Assembly (NCBI RefSeq): GCF_050003625.1
Contig: NC_134398.1
Location: 18,798,997 to 18,862,996 of the forward strand
Direction: 5' to 3'
DNA: 64,000 bases
Source: Haematobia irritans
Taxonomy: Eukaryota > Arthropoda > Insecta > Diptera > Muscidae
The translations under genes were made by a program, and so were the position numbers. Shown here piece after piece: positions 11,651-22,994 of the stretch; position 1 is the stretch's first letter, and every line of letters starts with the position of its first letter. The notes beneath the pieces were generated by a model, which ran no database searches, was not told the DNA's origin, and saw nothing but the letters and a program-made list of their open reading frames with translations.

Positions 11651-12276
11651 CACTGAAAATATTGTCGTGAGGCCAAAGATTTCATGTCCTTAAAATACGA
11701 ATGCAAATTTTGCTTAGGACAAAAGACGCATTTCTCTAATATAAAGTTTTATTCTTTGTCCAAAAGTCTATAAACTTTTCAATGAAGTCGTATTGTGCTT
11801 ATAATTATGTGATATGACTTAAAAATGGGTATCGTAACATGAAAGACAAATTTTTTGGGGTAAGGTCAACTTGACTTTAAAAATTCAGAAAATGTTTTTA
11901 AAATTAATGAAATTGTCTTTAAATTTGTTGTGTTTTTGCAACTTGACTCTTGTTTTCAACACTTTATTTTAAAGACTTTTTCACTTGAAACATAGCATAA
12001 TTTCTACTGGAAGTCGAGTCTTAATTTGGAAAATAAAGTTGTCGTTAACTCGTTTTTAAAGGACTTTAATAGTATATGAAGAAAAAAAAAAACTGAAAAA
12101 AACGAAAAATTAAAATTTGCTTCCTAAAAGCAAGAACGCAAAACCTAAATTTAAAAGAGAATTGTGTCTTAAAGGCATCCTTACTTGTAGTCTCCGCTTC
12201 TTTGGCTCGTTATCAACACCAAAATATTTAAAGTAAAGACAAAATCTGTATGACCGGACATGCTTTTTTTTCAGTG
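11651..12276. mobile_element. Short inverted-repeat element with CACTGAAAA ends, copy 1
   Basis: Starts cactgaaaat and ends ttttttttcagtg. The interior matches, in inverse orientation, the element at 48427-49012 (shared blocks such as aaaagacgcatttctct and gactcgactt-type stretches) and the fragment at 43620-43915. No coding potential is seen, so it is non-autonomous. Flanking dinucleotides are AA on both sides here, whereas the second copy has TA. Confidence 0.7.
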
Positions 12277-12505
12277 AAACAAGTATATACGGCCGTAAGT
12301 TCGGCTAGGCCGAATCTTATGTATCCTCCTCCACGGATTGCGTAAAAAACTTCTACGAAAAACTGTCATCCACAATCGAATTACTCGGGTTGTGGTAGCA
12401 CTTGGCGAAGGCAAGGTATCTTAAAACTTCTTAACACCGTCTTATAAATTTTTGGTTAGTCCATGAGGGGTATATATTATTAAAAAAAAAGCCGATTAAA
12501 TACGT
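12277..12505 (+). repeat. Terminal GC-hairpin module of superfamily 2
   Basis: Contains the palindrome tacggccgta, then ttcgg(c)ctaggccgaa and accctcctccacggattgcg-like sequence. It ends in gccgattaaatacgtatata, which leads into a 29-bp array. This is the same module as at 13168, 30612 and 53038 (same strand) and 23780, 30141, 38643, 51795 and 60036 (opposite strand). Confidence 0.8.
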
Positions 12506-12964
12506 ATATAATTTTCTCTAGATATAAAATTTTGAAAAAATTTTCTATAGAAAGAAAATTTGGACAACATTTTGTATAGTAAAACCAATTACAAAATTTT
12601 CTATAGAAATAAAATTTTAACAAAATTTTCTACAGAATTGAAATTTTCGACAAAATGTTCTATAGAAATAACATTCTGACAAAATTTTCTATAGAAATAA
12701 AAATTTGATAAAATTTTCTATAGAAATAAAATTTTGACAAAATTTTCTACTGAATTTAAATTTTGTCAAATTTTCTACAGAATTTAAATTTTGACAAAAT
12801 TTTCTATAGAAATACAATTTTGACGAAATTTTCTTCTGAAATTATGACAAAATTGTCTAAATAAACAAAATTTTAACAAAATTTTCCATAAAAATAAAAT
12901 TTTGACAAAATTTTCTATAGAAATAATATTGTGACAAAATTTTCTATAGAAATAAAATTTGGAC
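12506..12964. repeat. 29-bp minisatellite array
   Basis: Degenerate 29-bp monomers following the terminal hairpin module and ending at the second Penelope-type RT fragment. It parallels the order array-then-RT seen at 10506-11580. Confidence 0.88.
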
Positions 12965-13090
12965 AGTTTGTTGTTGCATTCCTTCAACCGAGTCGTCCAC
13001 TAAATTTCCCATTACAATAGCTGCAGTGAGTTGTGCATCTGGAGATTCCATGGGTAATCCATAAAATGTTTCTTCATATTTAAAATACAT
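12965..13090 (-). pseudogene. Penelope-like reverse transcriptase palm fragment, copy 2
   Basis: The minus strand reads YFKYEETFYGLPMESPDAQL, then TAAIVMGNLVDDSVEGMQ. It is clearly paralogous to the fragment at 11465-11580, with a short insertion after ESP, and also joins a 29-bp array at its 3' side. The shared break point shows the two fragments were copied together with the array. Confidence 0.55.
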
Positions 13091-13167
13091 CGTGTCCTTA
13101 ATGCAAAATCTTTATATTTAAATTTTTATTAAAAGGACCTCAAGCCCAAATAATAATAATGTAAAAA

Positions 13168-13780
13168 CAAGCATATACGGCCGTAAGTTCGGCCAGGCCG
13201 AATCTTATGTATCCTCCTCCACGGATTGCGTAAAAAACTTCTACCAAAAACTGTCAGTCCACAATCGAATTACATGGTTTGTGGTAATACTTACCGATGG
13301 CAAAGTATCTTAAGACTTCTTAACATCGTTAGAGAGCCAGAATTGAAATATGGAGGTCGCTTGTTATGGGGGCTATATGCAATTATGAAGCGATATGGAC
13401 CACATTTTGTGTGATTGGGAATCGGTTTATCTGAGGGCTATATATAACTATAGACCGATATGGACAAAATTTAGAGCAAATTTAGACTGAATCGGATGGA
13501 ATTTGCTCCTTCAATAGGCTCCAAAACCAAATCTGGAGATCGGTTTATATGGGGGCTATATATGATTTTGGACCGATATGGACTAATTTTAGCATGGTTG
13601 TTGGATACCATATACATACACCACGTACCAAATTTCAACCGGATCGGATGAAATTTGCTTCTCTAAGAAGCTCCCCAAACCTAATCTGAGGGTCGGTTTA
13701 TATGGGGGCTAAACGTAAAAGTGTTCCAATATGGCCCATGCGCAATACCGTCCGACCCCATCCTATGGTGGAGGGTACTA
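13168..13780 (-). mobile_element. Shortest complete superfamily 2 element
   Basis: Begins with the GC-hairpin module (tatacggccgtaagttcggc), passes through degenerate 153-bp monomers (gatcggtttatatgggggct) and ends with the opposite terminal motif cccatcctatggtggagggt. It has both ends but no 29-bp array, so it looks like a minimal or deleted form. Relative to copies such as 58268-60261 it is reversed. Confidence 0.75.
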
Positions 13781-14089
13781 AAATAATCAAAATTTATTTT
13801 AGGCAATCCTGAGTTGATCGGTAAGTATTTTAATAGGTATGTATTTAATGCATCACTGATCAATGTTATTCAACTCTGTCAATTTTGTTATTTAGGATGT
13901 AATTAATCGGATCAATTAATGTAGTGATTGGATTGGAAAGAGATATATGTTTATATATAATACAGTTCTGATAATTTTATAATATAACCAGCTCTCTTTC
14001 TAATTATTTGTTCTTTGGTGTTCCATATTTAAAAAGTGACCCTTTTGCCAGGCCATACTTTCAAAAAATTTCTACTGGTATTTTTCAAT
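13781..14089. other. Downstream flank of the DUF1091 gene A
   Basis: AT-rich unique sequence with no open frame of note. It should contain the 3' UTR of the minus-strand gene that ends at 14090. No unambiguous polyadenylation signal could be chosen. Confidence 0.4.
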
Positions 14090-14794
14090 TCAATTGCTGA
14101 TTTGAAAAAAAATCCTTACTTCGGCTTTGTAGTGGTTGTAAGCGCCAACTTTTAAACGAACCATGTATTCATTGGGAGGGAAGGGTATTAACTGAAACAT
14201 TTCACTCTTCAAAACCACATTATCAACAATAATATCATGCTGCAAAAAAAGACAAAAAACACAAACAAATAACAAATTTTTCGTTATAAAAATGATTATC
14301 AACAAGAAAATGTTTAAGCCCTATATGGGCTTACTTACATCGTATGGACACGTATGATTGATATTGGAGAATGGACGAATTGCATTGGTCCATACAATTT
14401 TCCAAAACATAAAACGTGAAGGATTTTTTAAAAACTTACAAAAATCCATAGTATCATTATACATAAATGGCCGATAGCCATTGCCTTTTTGCAGTAATTG
14501 AGCATTTAGCTGATTGTAAGAAAACAAAATTAAATTCTATTCTATTTTCCATTTTTGGTTAAAATAACAACCCAAACTTACAGATATATTATTAACTGGA
14601 ACCTGATGTAAAACCACATGAAGATTAAGGGCAACCTTATAGCGATTAATTGCCTTAAGACGACACTGTGCAAATGTGGCAAATGGTTTATCAAATTCTT
14701 CACATTGTAAATTGGTAAATTTCACATTGATACTAAATGCCATGTCAGCTAAACTGATGAACACAAACACAGCGAGTATTGTTTTAATTTTCAT
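14090..14794 (-). CDS. DUF1091 family secreted protein, intact three-exon gene (copy A)
   Basis: Exons on the minus strand are 14794-14582 (213 nt), 14509-14339 (171 nt) and 14239-14090 (150 nt with TGA). Introns start GTAAGT and GTAAGT and end CAG, all in phase 0, giving 177 residues. Residues 1-21 form a hydrophobic signal peptide (ILAVFVFISLADMAFS). The mature part starts INVKFTNLQCEEFDKPFATF. Four cysteines are seen at about positions 31, 44, 95 and 125, and the motifs YRPFMYNDTMDFC, NPSRFMFW and NINHTCPYD are characteristic of insect DUF1091 proteins. The C-terminus is VGAYNHYKAEVRIFFQISN. The family is insect-specific, largely uncharacterised, and suspected from cysteine pattern and distant similarity to ML-domain proteins to bind lipids outside the cell. 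That role is inference. A weak TATA-like aatatac lies about 90 bases upstream of the ATG. It is the only complete member here. Confidence 0.9.
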
Positions 14795-15300
14795 TATTTA
14801 TTCCGTAAAAATTTTAAAACTGTTATTGCTCTGAATGCCCCTGACAATATGAGTAATTAATTCTTTCCAGTATTTGTATATTAAAAGCCCATCAATACAA
14901 CGTTTAAAAACAGATATATACGGTCAAAAGTTCTGTGTAAATGCTTAGCAAATAACAATTTTTCATATGATTTCACATCTAAATTCTGTAAATTTAGACA
15001 GTGGTTGGTTATTAATCGAAATGGTGAATTTTAATCGTCGATATGTATCACAATGAAAATGAAAAATTTTAACGATATTTAATGTTCTTCATAAAATATC
15101 CGAAATAAACTGCGGACAGGTCAAGTGCAAATTTCTGTTTCTATTGAACCACAAAGTCGAATCGGAAGGTTGGTCTATGAAGGAATTACTGAATACTGAA
15201 AAATTGATCGATATAAAATCGATCGATATTTGACATAATTCTCTTTGGATATGAAATACTTACAGATTTTAGGTATGCAGCAAAGCTAATAAAAAAGTAT
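14795..15300. other. Upstream region of DUF1091 gene A
   Basis: Unique AT-rich sequence that should contain the promoter of the minus-strand gene starting at 14794. A possible TATA-like element (minus-strand ttttaatatac, around 14876-14888) with CA-containing initiator-like sequence about 35-45 bases downstream is the only hint. Nothing else is recognised. Confidence 0.35.
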
Positions 15301-15500
15301 AGCATCCATGCCCTCAAGGATCGGAGAGATCGACCTATATAGGAGCAATATTAAAACACACGCATAACTCTTTACGTCTTTAAAATATCGGTCTATATGG
15401 GGATATATAAAAATATGGGCCGCTATCACGGTTGCACCTCGTGCCAAAAATAATCTACCAACATTTCCAAATATTTTACAAAAAATCTACCAATTTGAAA
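15301..15500. repeat. Degenerate superfamily 2 relic
   Basis: Short recognisable pieces (aaatatcggtctatatgggg, cacggttgcacctcgtgcca, aaaaataatctaccaaca) match the junction between 153-bp and 29-bp zones in elements such as 58268-60261. A 29-bp array follows directly, in the expected order. Confidence 0.65.
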
Positions 15501-16699
15501 TAAATCTTATATAGAAAATTTTGTCCAAATTTTATTTCTATAGAAAATGTGGTCAAAATTTTATTTCTATAGAAAATTTTGTCAAAATTTTATTTCTATA
15601 GAAAATTTTGTCAAAATTTTATTTCTATAGAAAAATTTGTCAAAACTTTATTTCTATAGAAATTTTTGTCAAAATTTATTTCTATAGAAAATTTTGTCAA
15701 AATTTTATTTCAATAGAAAATCTTGTCAACAATTTTGTCAATTTTTTTCTCTACAGAAAATTTTGCCAAAATTTTAGTTATATATAAAATGATTTTTTAT
15801 TTCTATAGAAAATTAGGCAAAATTTTGTATCTATAGAAAATTTTGTCGAAATTTTATTCCTATAGAAAATTTTGTCAAAATTTTATTTCTATAGAAAATT
15901 TTGTTAAGACTTTATTTCTATAGAATATTTTGTCAAAATTTTATTTCTATAGAAAATTTGGTCAAAATTTTATTTCTATAGAAAATTTTGTCAAAATTTT
16001 ATTTCTATAGAAAAATTTGTCAAAACTTTATTTCTATAGAAATTTTTGTCAAAATTTATTTCTATAGAAAATTTTGTCAAAATTTTATTTCAATAGAAAA
16101 TCTTGTCAAAAATTTTGTCAATTTTTTTCTCTACAGAAAATTTTGCCAAAATTTTAGTTATATATAAAATGTTGTCAAAATTTTATGTCTATAGAAAATT
16201 TTGTCCAAATTTTATTTCTATCGAAATATATTTTATTTCTATATATCTATAGAAAATTTTGTAAAAATTTTATTTCAATAGAAAATTTTGTCAAAATGTG
16301 ATTTCTATAGAAAATTTGGTCAAAAAATTATTTCTATAGAAAATTTTGACAATGTTTTTTCTATAGAAAATATTGTGAAACTTTTTTTCTATAGAAATTT
16401 TTGTCAAAATTTTATTTCTATAGCAAATTTTATAAAATTTTATTTCTATAGAAAATTAGGCAAAATTTTGTATCTATAGAAAATTTTGTCGAAATTTTAT
16501 TTCTATAGAAAATTTTGTCAAAATTTTATTTCTATAGAAAATTTTGTTAAGACTTTATTTCTATAGAATATTTTGTCAAAATTTTATTTCTATAGAAAAT
16601 TTGGTCAAAATTTTATTTCTATAGAAATTTTTGTCAAAATTTTATTCTATAGAAAATTTTGTCAAAATTTTATTCTATAGAAAATTAGGCAAAATTTTA
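15501..16699. repeat. 29-bp minisatellite array with internal block duplication
   Basis: Monomers are in the reverse orientation (attttatttctatagaaaat). Irregular variants, including tcttgtca(a/c)caattttgtca, ctctacagaaaattttgcca and gttaagactttatttct, recur in the same order roughly 350-640 bp apart, so several hundred bases were duplicated as a block. The array is interrupted at a TA by the transposon at 16702. Confidence 0.9.
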
Positions 16700-16701
16700 T
16701 A

Positions 16702-17634
16702 AAGGGTGATTTGTTAAGAGCTTGATAACTTTTTTTTTTAAAAAAACGCATAAAATTTGCAAAATCTCATCGGTTCTTTATTTGAAACGTTAGATTGGTC
16801 CATGACATTTACTTTTTGAAGATAATTTCATTTAAATGTTGACCGCGGCTGCGTCTTAGGTGGTCCATTCGGAAAGTCCAATTTTGGGCAACTTTTTCGA
16901 GCATTTCGGCCGGAATAGCCCGAATTTCTTCGGAAATGTTGTCTTCCAAAGCTGGAATAGTTGCTGGCTTAATTCTGTAGACTTTAGACTTGACGTAGCC
17001 CCACAAAAAATAGTCTAAAGGCGTCAAATCGCATGATCTTGGTGGCCAACTTACCGGTCCATTTCTTGAGATGAATTGTTCTCCGAAGTTTTCCCTCAAA
17101 ATGGCCATAGAATCGCGAGCTGTGTGGCATGTAGCGCCATCTTGTTGAAACCACATGTCAACCAAGTTCAGTTCTTCCATTTTTGGCAACAAAAAGTTTG
17201 TTAGCATCGAACGATAGCGATCGCCATTCACCGTAACGTTGCGTCCAACAGCATCTTTGAAAAAATACGGTCCAATGATTCCACCAGCGTACAAACCACA
17301 CCAAACAGTGCATTTTTCGGGATGCATGGGCAGTTCTTGAACGGCTTCTGGTTGCTCTTCACTCCAAATGCGGCAATTTTGCTTATTTACGTAGCCATTC
17401 AACCAGAAATGAGCCTCATCGCTGAACAAAATTTGTCGATAAAAAAGCGGATTTTCTGCCACTGATTTTGGTAATAAAATGCAATGATTTGCAAGCGTTG
17501 CTCGTTAGTAAGTCTATTCATGATGAAATGTCAAAGCATACTGAGCATCTTTCTCTTTGACACCATGTCTGAAATCCCACGTGATCTGTCAAATACTAAT
17601 GCATGAAAATCCTAACCTCAAAAGAATCACCCTT
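16702..17634 (-). mobile_element. Internally deleted Tc1/mariner-superfamily element
   Basis: A 933-bp element between TA duplications at 16700-16701 and 17635-17636, with ends aagggtgatt in inverted orientation (10 bp perfect, then imperfect). It sits inside a 29-bp array, which fixes its insertion as younger than that array. The interior holds a transposase reading frame from which about 100 codons have been removed. Confidence 0.92.
16809..17523 (-). pseudogene. Tc1/mariner-type transposase, internal deletion
   Basis: The N-terminus MNRLTNEQRLQIIAFYYQNQ starts at about 17523 and jumps, with loss of frame, straight to AENPLFYRQILFSDEAHFW. The DNA-binding HTH region is gone. The remaining 217-residue frame carries the catalytic triad: first aspartate in SDEAHFW, second in QQDGATCHT, third in RSCDLTPLDYF, with 36 residues between the second and third. 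It ends HLNEIIFKK at 16809. The C-terminal catalytic domain appears otherwise undamaged. Without the DNA-binding domain the product would not recognise its ends. The exact subfamily is not assigned. It is distinct from both mariner at 7 kb and the element at 30.8 kb. Confidence 0.9.
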
Positions 17635-17636
17635 TA

Positions 17637-17764
17637 TATATAGAAAATTTTGTCAAAATTTTATTTCTATAACAAATTTTATTTCTATAGAAAATTAAGC
17701 AAAATTTTTTATCTATAGAAAATTTTGACAAAGTTTTATTTCTATAGAGAATTTTTCCAATTTT
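17637..17764. repeat. 29-bp minisatellite, short block
   Basis: Four or so reverse-oriented monomers that continue the 15501-16699 array on the far side of the transposon at 16702-17634. Confidence 0.8.
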
Positions 17765-20700
17765 TATACCCTTCACCACTACTGTGGTACAGGGTATAAT
17801 AAGTTTGTGCATTTGTATGTAACGCCAAGAAGGAGTAATCATAGACCAACCTTTTAGTATACGGATCGGCTTAGAATTAAATTCTGAATCGATTTAGCGA
17901 TGTCCGTCTGTCTGTCTGTCCGTCTGTCTGTCCGTCTGTCTGTCCGTCTGTCTGTCTGTCTGTCTGTCTGTCTGTTGATGTATTTTTGTGTGCAAAGTAC
18001 AGCTCGCAGTTTTAGTCCGATTGTCCTAAAATTTGGTACAGGGTCCTGTTTCGGCTCAAAGACGATCCCTATTGATTTTGGAAAAAATCGGTTCAGATTT
18101 AGATATAGCTGCCATATATATTTTTCACCGATCTGGTCATAATTGGCGTGTATATCAACCGATCTTCCTCAAATTCCGTACATCCGAATATTTTATGAGT
18201 CTCGAAAAACTTGCAAAATATCAGCAAAATCGGTTCAGATTTAGATATAGCTCCCATATATAGCTTTCGCCCGATTTACACTCATATGTCCACAGAGGCC
18301 AATTTTTAACTCCGATTTAGTTGAAATTTTGTACAGGGAGTAGAATTAGCATTGTTGCTATGCGTGCCAAAGTTGGTTGAAATCGGTTCAGATTTAGATA
18401 TATCTCCCATATATAGCTTTCGCCCGATTTACTCTCATATGTCCACAGAGGCCAATTTTTAACTCCGATTTAGTTGAAATTTTGCACAGGGAGGAGAATA
18501 AGCATTGTTGCTATGCGTGCCAAATTTGGTTGAAATCGGTTCAGATTTAGATATAGCTCCCATATATATGTTTTTCTGATTTCGACAAAAATGGTCAAAA
18601 TACCAACATTTTCCTTGTAAAATCGCCACTGCTTAGTCGAAAGGTTGTAAAAATGACTCTAATTTTCCTAAACTTCTAATACATATATATGGAGCGATAA
18701 ATCATAAATAAACTTTTTTGAAGTTTCCTTAAAATTGCTTCAGATTTAAACGTTTCCCATATTTATACCCTTCACCACTACTGTGGTACAGGGTATAATA
18801 AGTTTGTGCATTTGTATGTAACGCCAAGAAGGAGTAATCATAGACCAACCTTTTAGTATACGGATCGGCTTAGAATTAAATTCTGAGTCGATTTAGCGAT
18901 GTCCGTCTGTCTGTCTGTCCGTCTGTCTGTCCGTCTGTCTGTCCGTCTGTCTGTCTGTCTGTCTGTCTGTCTGTTGATGTATTTTTGTGTGCAAAGTACA
19001 GCTCGCAGTTTTAGTCCGATTGTCCTAAAATTTAGTATAGGGTCCTGTTTCGGCTCAAAGACGATCCCTATTGATTTTGGAAAAAATCGGTTCAGATTTA
19101 GATATAGCTGCCATATATATTTTTCGCCGATCTGGTCATAATTGGCGTGTATATCAACCGATCTTCCTCAAATTCCGTAAATCCGAATATTTTATAAGTC
19201 TCGAAAAACTTGCAAAATATCAGCCAAATCGGTTCAGATTAAGATATAGCTCCCATATATAGCTTTCGCCCGATTTACACTCATTTGCCCACAGAGGCCA
19301 ATTTTTTGCTCCGATTTAGTTGAAATTTTGCACAGGGAGTAGAATTAGCATTGTAACTATGCGTGCCAAATTTGGTTGAAATCGGTTCAGATTTAGATAT
19401 AGCTCCCATATATATGTTTTTCTGATTTCGACAAAAATGGTCAAAATACCAACATTTTCCTTGTAAAATCGCCACTGCTTAGTCGAAAAGTTGTAAAAAT
19501 GAATCTAATTTTCCTAAACTTCTAATACATATATATCGAGCGATAAATTATAAATAAACTTTTTCGAAGTTTCCTTAAAATTGCTTCAGATTTAAACGTT
19601 TCCCATATTTTTATACCCTTCACCACTACTGTGGTACAGGGTATAATAAGTTTGTGCATTTGTATGTAACGCCAAGAAGGAGTAATCATAGACCAACCTT
19701 TTAGTATACGGATCGGCTTAGAATTAAATTCTGAATCGATTTAGCGATGTCCGTCTGTCTGTCTGTCCGTCTGTCTGTCCGTCTGTCTGTCCGTCTGTCT
19801 GTCTGTCTGTCTGTCTGTCTGTTGATGTATTTTTGTGTGCAAAGTACAGCTCGCAGTTTTAGTCCGATTGTCCTAAAATTTGGTACAGGGTCCTGTTTCG
19901 GCTCAAAGACGATCCCTATTGATTTTGGAAAAAATCGGTTCAGATTTAGATATAGCTGCCATATATATTTTTCACCGATCTGGTCATAATTGGCGTGTAT
20001 ATCAACCGATCTTCCTCAAATTCCGTACATCCGAATATTTTATGAGTCTCGAAAAACTTGCAAAATATCAGCAAAATCGGTTCAGATTTAGATATAGCTC
20101 CCATATATAGCTTTCGCCCGATTTACACTCATATGACCACAGAGGCAAATTTTTAACTCCGATTTAGTTGAAATTTTGCACAGGGAGTAGAATTAGCATT
20201 GTAGCTATGCGTGCCAAATTTTGTTGAAATCGGTTCAGATTTATATATATCTCCCATATATAGCTTTCGCCCGATTTACACTCATATGTCCACAGAGGCC
20301 AATTTTTAACTCCGATTTAGTTGAAATTTTGTACAGGGAGTAGAATTAGCATTGTTGCTATGCGTGCCAAAGTTGGTTGAAATCGGTTCAGATTTAGATA
20401 TATCTCCCATATATAGCTTTCGCCCGATTTACTCTCATATGTCCACAGAGGCCAATTTTTAACTCCGATTTAGTTGAAATTTTGCACAGGGAGGAGAATA
20501 AGCATTGTTGCTATGCGTGCCAAATTTGGTTGAAATCGGTTCAGATTTAGATATAGCTCCCATATATATGTTTTTCTGATTTCGACAAAAATGGTCAAAA
20601 TACCAACATTTTCCTTGTAAAATCGCCACTGCTTAGTCGAAAGGTTGTAAAAATGACTCTAATTTTCCTAAACTTCTAATACATATATATGGAGCGATAA

Positions 20701-22740
20701 ATCATAAATAAACTTTTTTGAAGTTTCCTTAAAATTGCTTCAGATTTAAACGTTTCCCATATTTATACCCTTCACCACTACTGTGGTACAGGGTATAATA
20801 AGTTTGTGCATTTGTATGTAACGCCAAGAAGGAGTAATCATAGACCAACCTTTTAGTATACGGATCGGCTTAGAATTAAATTCTGAATCGATTTAGCGAT
20901 GTCCGTCTGTCTGTCCGTCTGTCTGTCCGTCTGTCTGTCTGTCTGTCTGTCTGTCTGTTGATGTATTTTTGTGTGCAAAGTACAGCTCGCAGTTTTAGTC
21001 CGATTGTCCTAAAATTTAGTATAGGGTCCTGTTTCGGCTCAAAGACGATCCCTATTGATTTTGGAAAAAATCGGTTCAGATTTAGATATAGCTGCCATAT
21101 ATATTTTTCGCCGATCTGGTCATAATTGGCGTGTATATCAACCGATCTTCCTCAAATTCCGTAAATCCGAATATTTTATAAGTCTCGAAAAACTTGCAAA
21201 ATATCAGCCAAATCGGTTCAGATTAAGATATAGCTCCCATATATAGCTTTCGCCCGATTTACACTCATTTGCCCACAGAGGCCAATTTTTTGCTCCGATT
21301 TAGTTGAAATTTTGCACAGGGAGTAGAATTAGCATTGTAGCTATGCGTGCCAAATTTTGTTGAAATCGGTTCAGATTTATATATATCTCCCATATATAGC
21401 TTTCGCCCGATTTACACTCATATGTCCACAGAGGCCAATTTTTAACTCCGATTTAGTTGAAATTTTGTACAGGGAGTAGAATTAGCATTGTTGCTATGCG
21501 TGCCAAAGTTGGTTGAAATCGGTTCAGATTTAGATATATCTCCCATATATAGCTTTCGCCCGATTTACTCTCATATGTCCACAGAGGCCAATTTTTAACT
21601 CCGATTTAGTTGAAATTTTGCACAGGGAGGAGAATAAGCATTGTTGCTATGCGTGCCAAATTTGGTTGAAATCGGTTCAGATTTAGATATAGCTCCCATA
21701 TATATGTTTTTCTGATTTCGACAAAAATGGTCAAAATACCAACATTTTCCTTGTAAAATCGCCACTGCTTAGTCGAAAGGTTGTAAAAATGACTCTAATT
21801 TTCCTAAACTTCTAATACATATATATGGAGCGATAAATCATAAATAAACTTTTTTGAAGTTTCCTTAAAATTGCTTCAGATTTAAACGTTTCCCATATTT
21901 ATACCCTTCACCACTACTGTGGTACAGGGTATAATAAGTTTGTGCATTTGTATGTAACGCCAAGAAGGAGTAATCATAGACCAACCTTTTAGTATACGGA
22001 TCGGCTTAGAATTAAATTCTGAGTCGATTTAGCGATGTCCGTCTGTCTGTCTGTCCGTCTGTCTGTCCGTCTGTCTGTCCGTCTGTCTGTCTGTCTGTCT
22101 GTCTGTCTGTTGATGTATTTTTGTGTGCAAAGTACAGCTCGCAGTTTTAGTCCGATTGTCCTAAAATTTAGTATAGGGTCCTGTTTCGGCTCAAAGACGA
22201 TCCCTATTGATTTTGGAAAAAATCGGTTCAGATTTAGATATAGCTGCCATATATATTTTTCGCCGATCTGGTCATAATTGGCGTGTATATCAACCGATCT
22301 TCCTCAAATTCCGTAAATCCGAATATTTTATAAGTCTCGAAAAACTTGCAAAATATCAGCCAAATCGGTTCAGATTAAGATATAGCTCCCATATATAGCT
22401 TTCGCCCGATTTACACTCATTTGCCCACAGAGGCCAATTTTTTGCTCCGATTTAGTTGAAATTTTGCACAGGGAGTAGAATTAGCATTGTAACTATGCGT
22501 GCCAAATTTGGTTGAAATCGGTTCAGATTTAGATATAGCTCCCATATATATGTTTTTCTGATTTCGACAAAAATGGTCAAAATACCAACATTTTCCTTGT
22601 AAAATCGCCACTGCTTAGTCGAAAAGTTGTAAAAATGAATCTAATTTTCCTAAACTTCTAATACATATATATCGAGCGATAAATTATAAATAAACTTTTT
22701 CGAAGTTTCCTTAAAATTGCTTCAGATTTAAACGTTTCCC
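17765..22740 (+). repeat. Five head-to-tail superfamily 1 repeats with 153-bp monomers
   Basis: Each copy starts with the imperfect palindrome tatacccttcaccactactg...cagggtata at 17765, 18764, 19612, 20764 and 21900. A constant leader follows (aacgccaagaaggagtaatc), then a CTGT/CCGT microsatellite, then monomers containing cggttcagatttagatatag and tttcgcccgatttacactca. All close with the tail aatcgccactgcttagtcga. Start-to-start distances are 999, 848, 1152 and 1136 bp, that is, about 848 plus zero, one or two 153-bp monomers with small microsatellite changes. Copies are nearly identical, implying recent tandem duplication or unequal exchange. No protein is credible. Confidence 0.93.
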
Positions 22741-22994
22741 ATATTTTTTTTACTAACATTGTGTTCCACCCTAGTGCATTAGCCGACTTAAATTTTGAGT
22801 CTATAGATTTTGTAGAAGTCTATCACATTCTTCCAGATCGAGTGATATTCAAATGTATGTATTTGGGACAGACCTTTATATATAGCCCCCAACACATTTG
22901 ACGGATGTGATATGGTATCGAAAATTTAGATCTACAAAGTGGTGCAGGGTATAATATAGTCGGCCCCGCCCGACTTTAGACTTTCCTTACTGGT
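22741..22994 (-). repeat. Terminal GC-hairpin module of superfamily 1
   Basis: Reads on the minus strand aaccagtaaggaaagtctaa, then gtcgggcggggccgac (a hairpin), tatattataccctgcaccac. It is the opposite end from the palindromic heads at 17765-21900 and is repeated inverted at 24956 and 24716, and diverged at 34676 and 40257. Confidence 0.85.

Noticed and set aside
17900..18142. An 80-codon frame starting MSVCLSVRLSVRL
   Set aside because: Translation of the CTGT/CCGT microsatellite in a repeat leader. The same frame recurs at every tandem copy.
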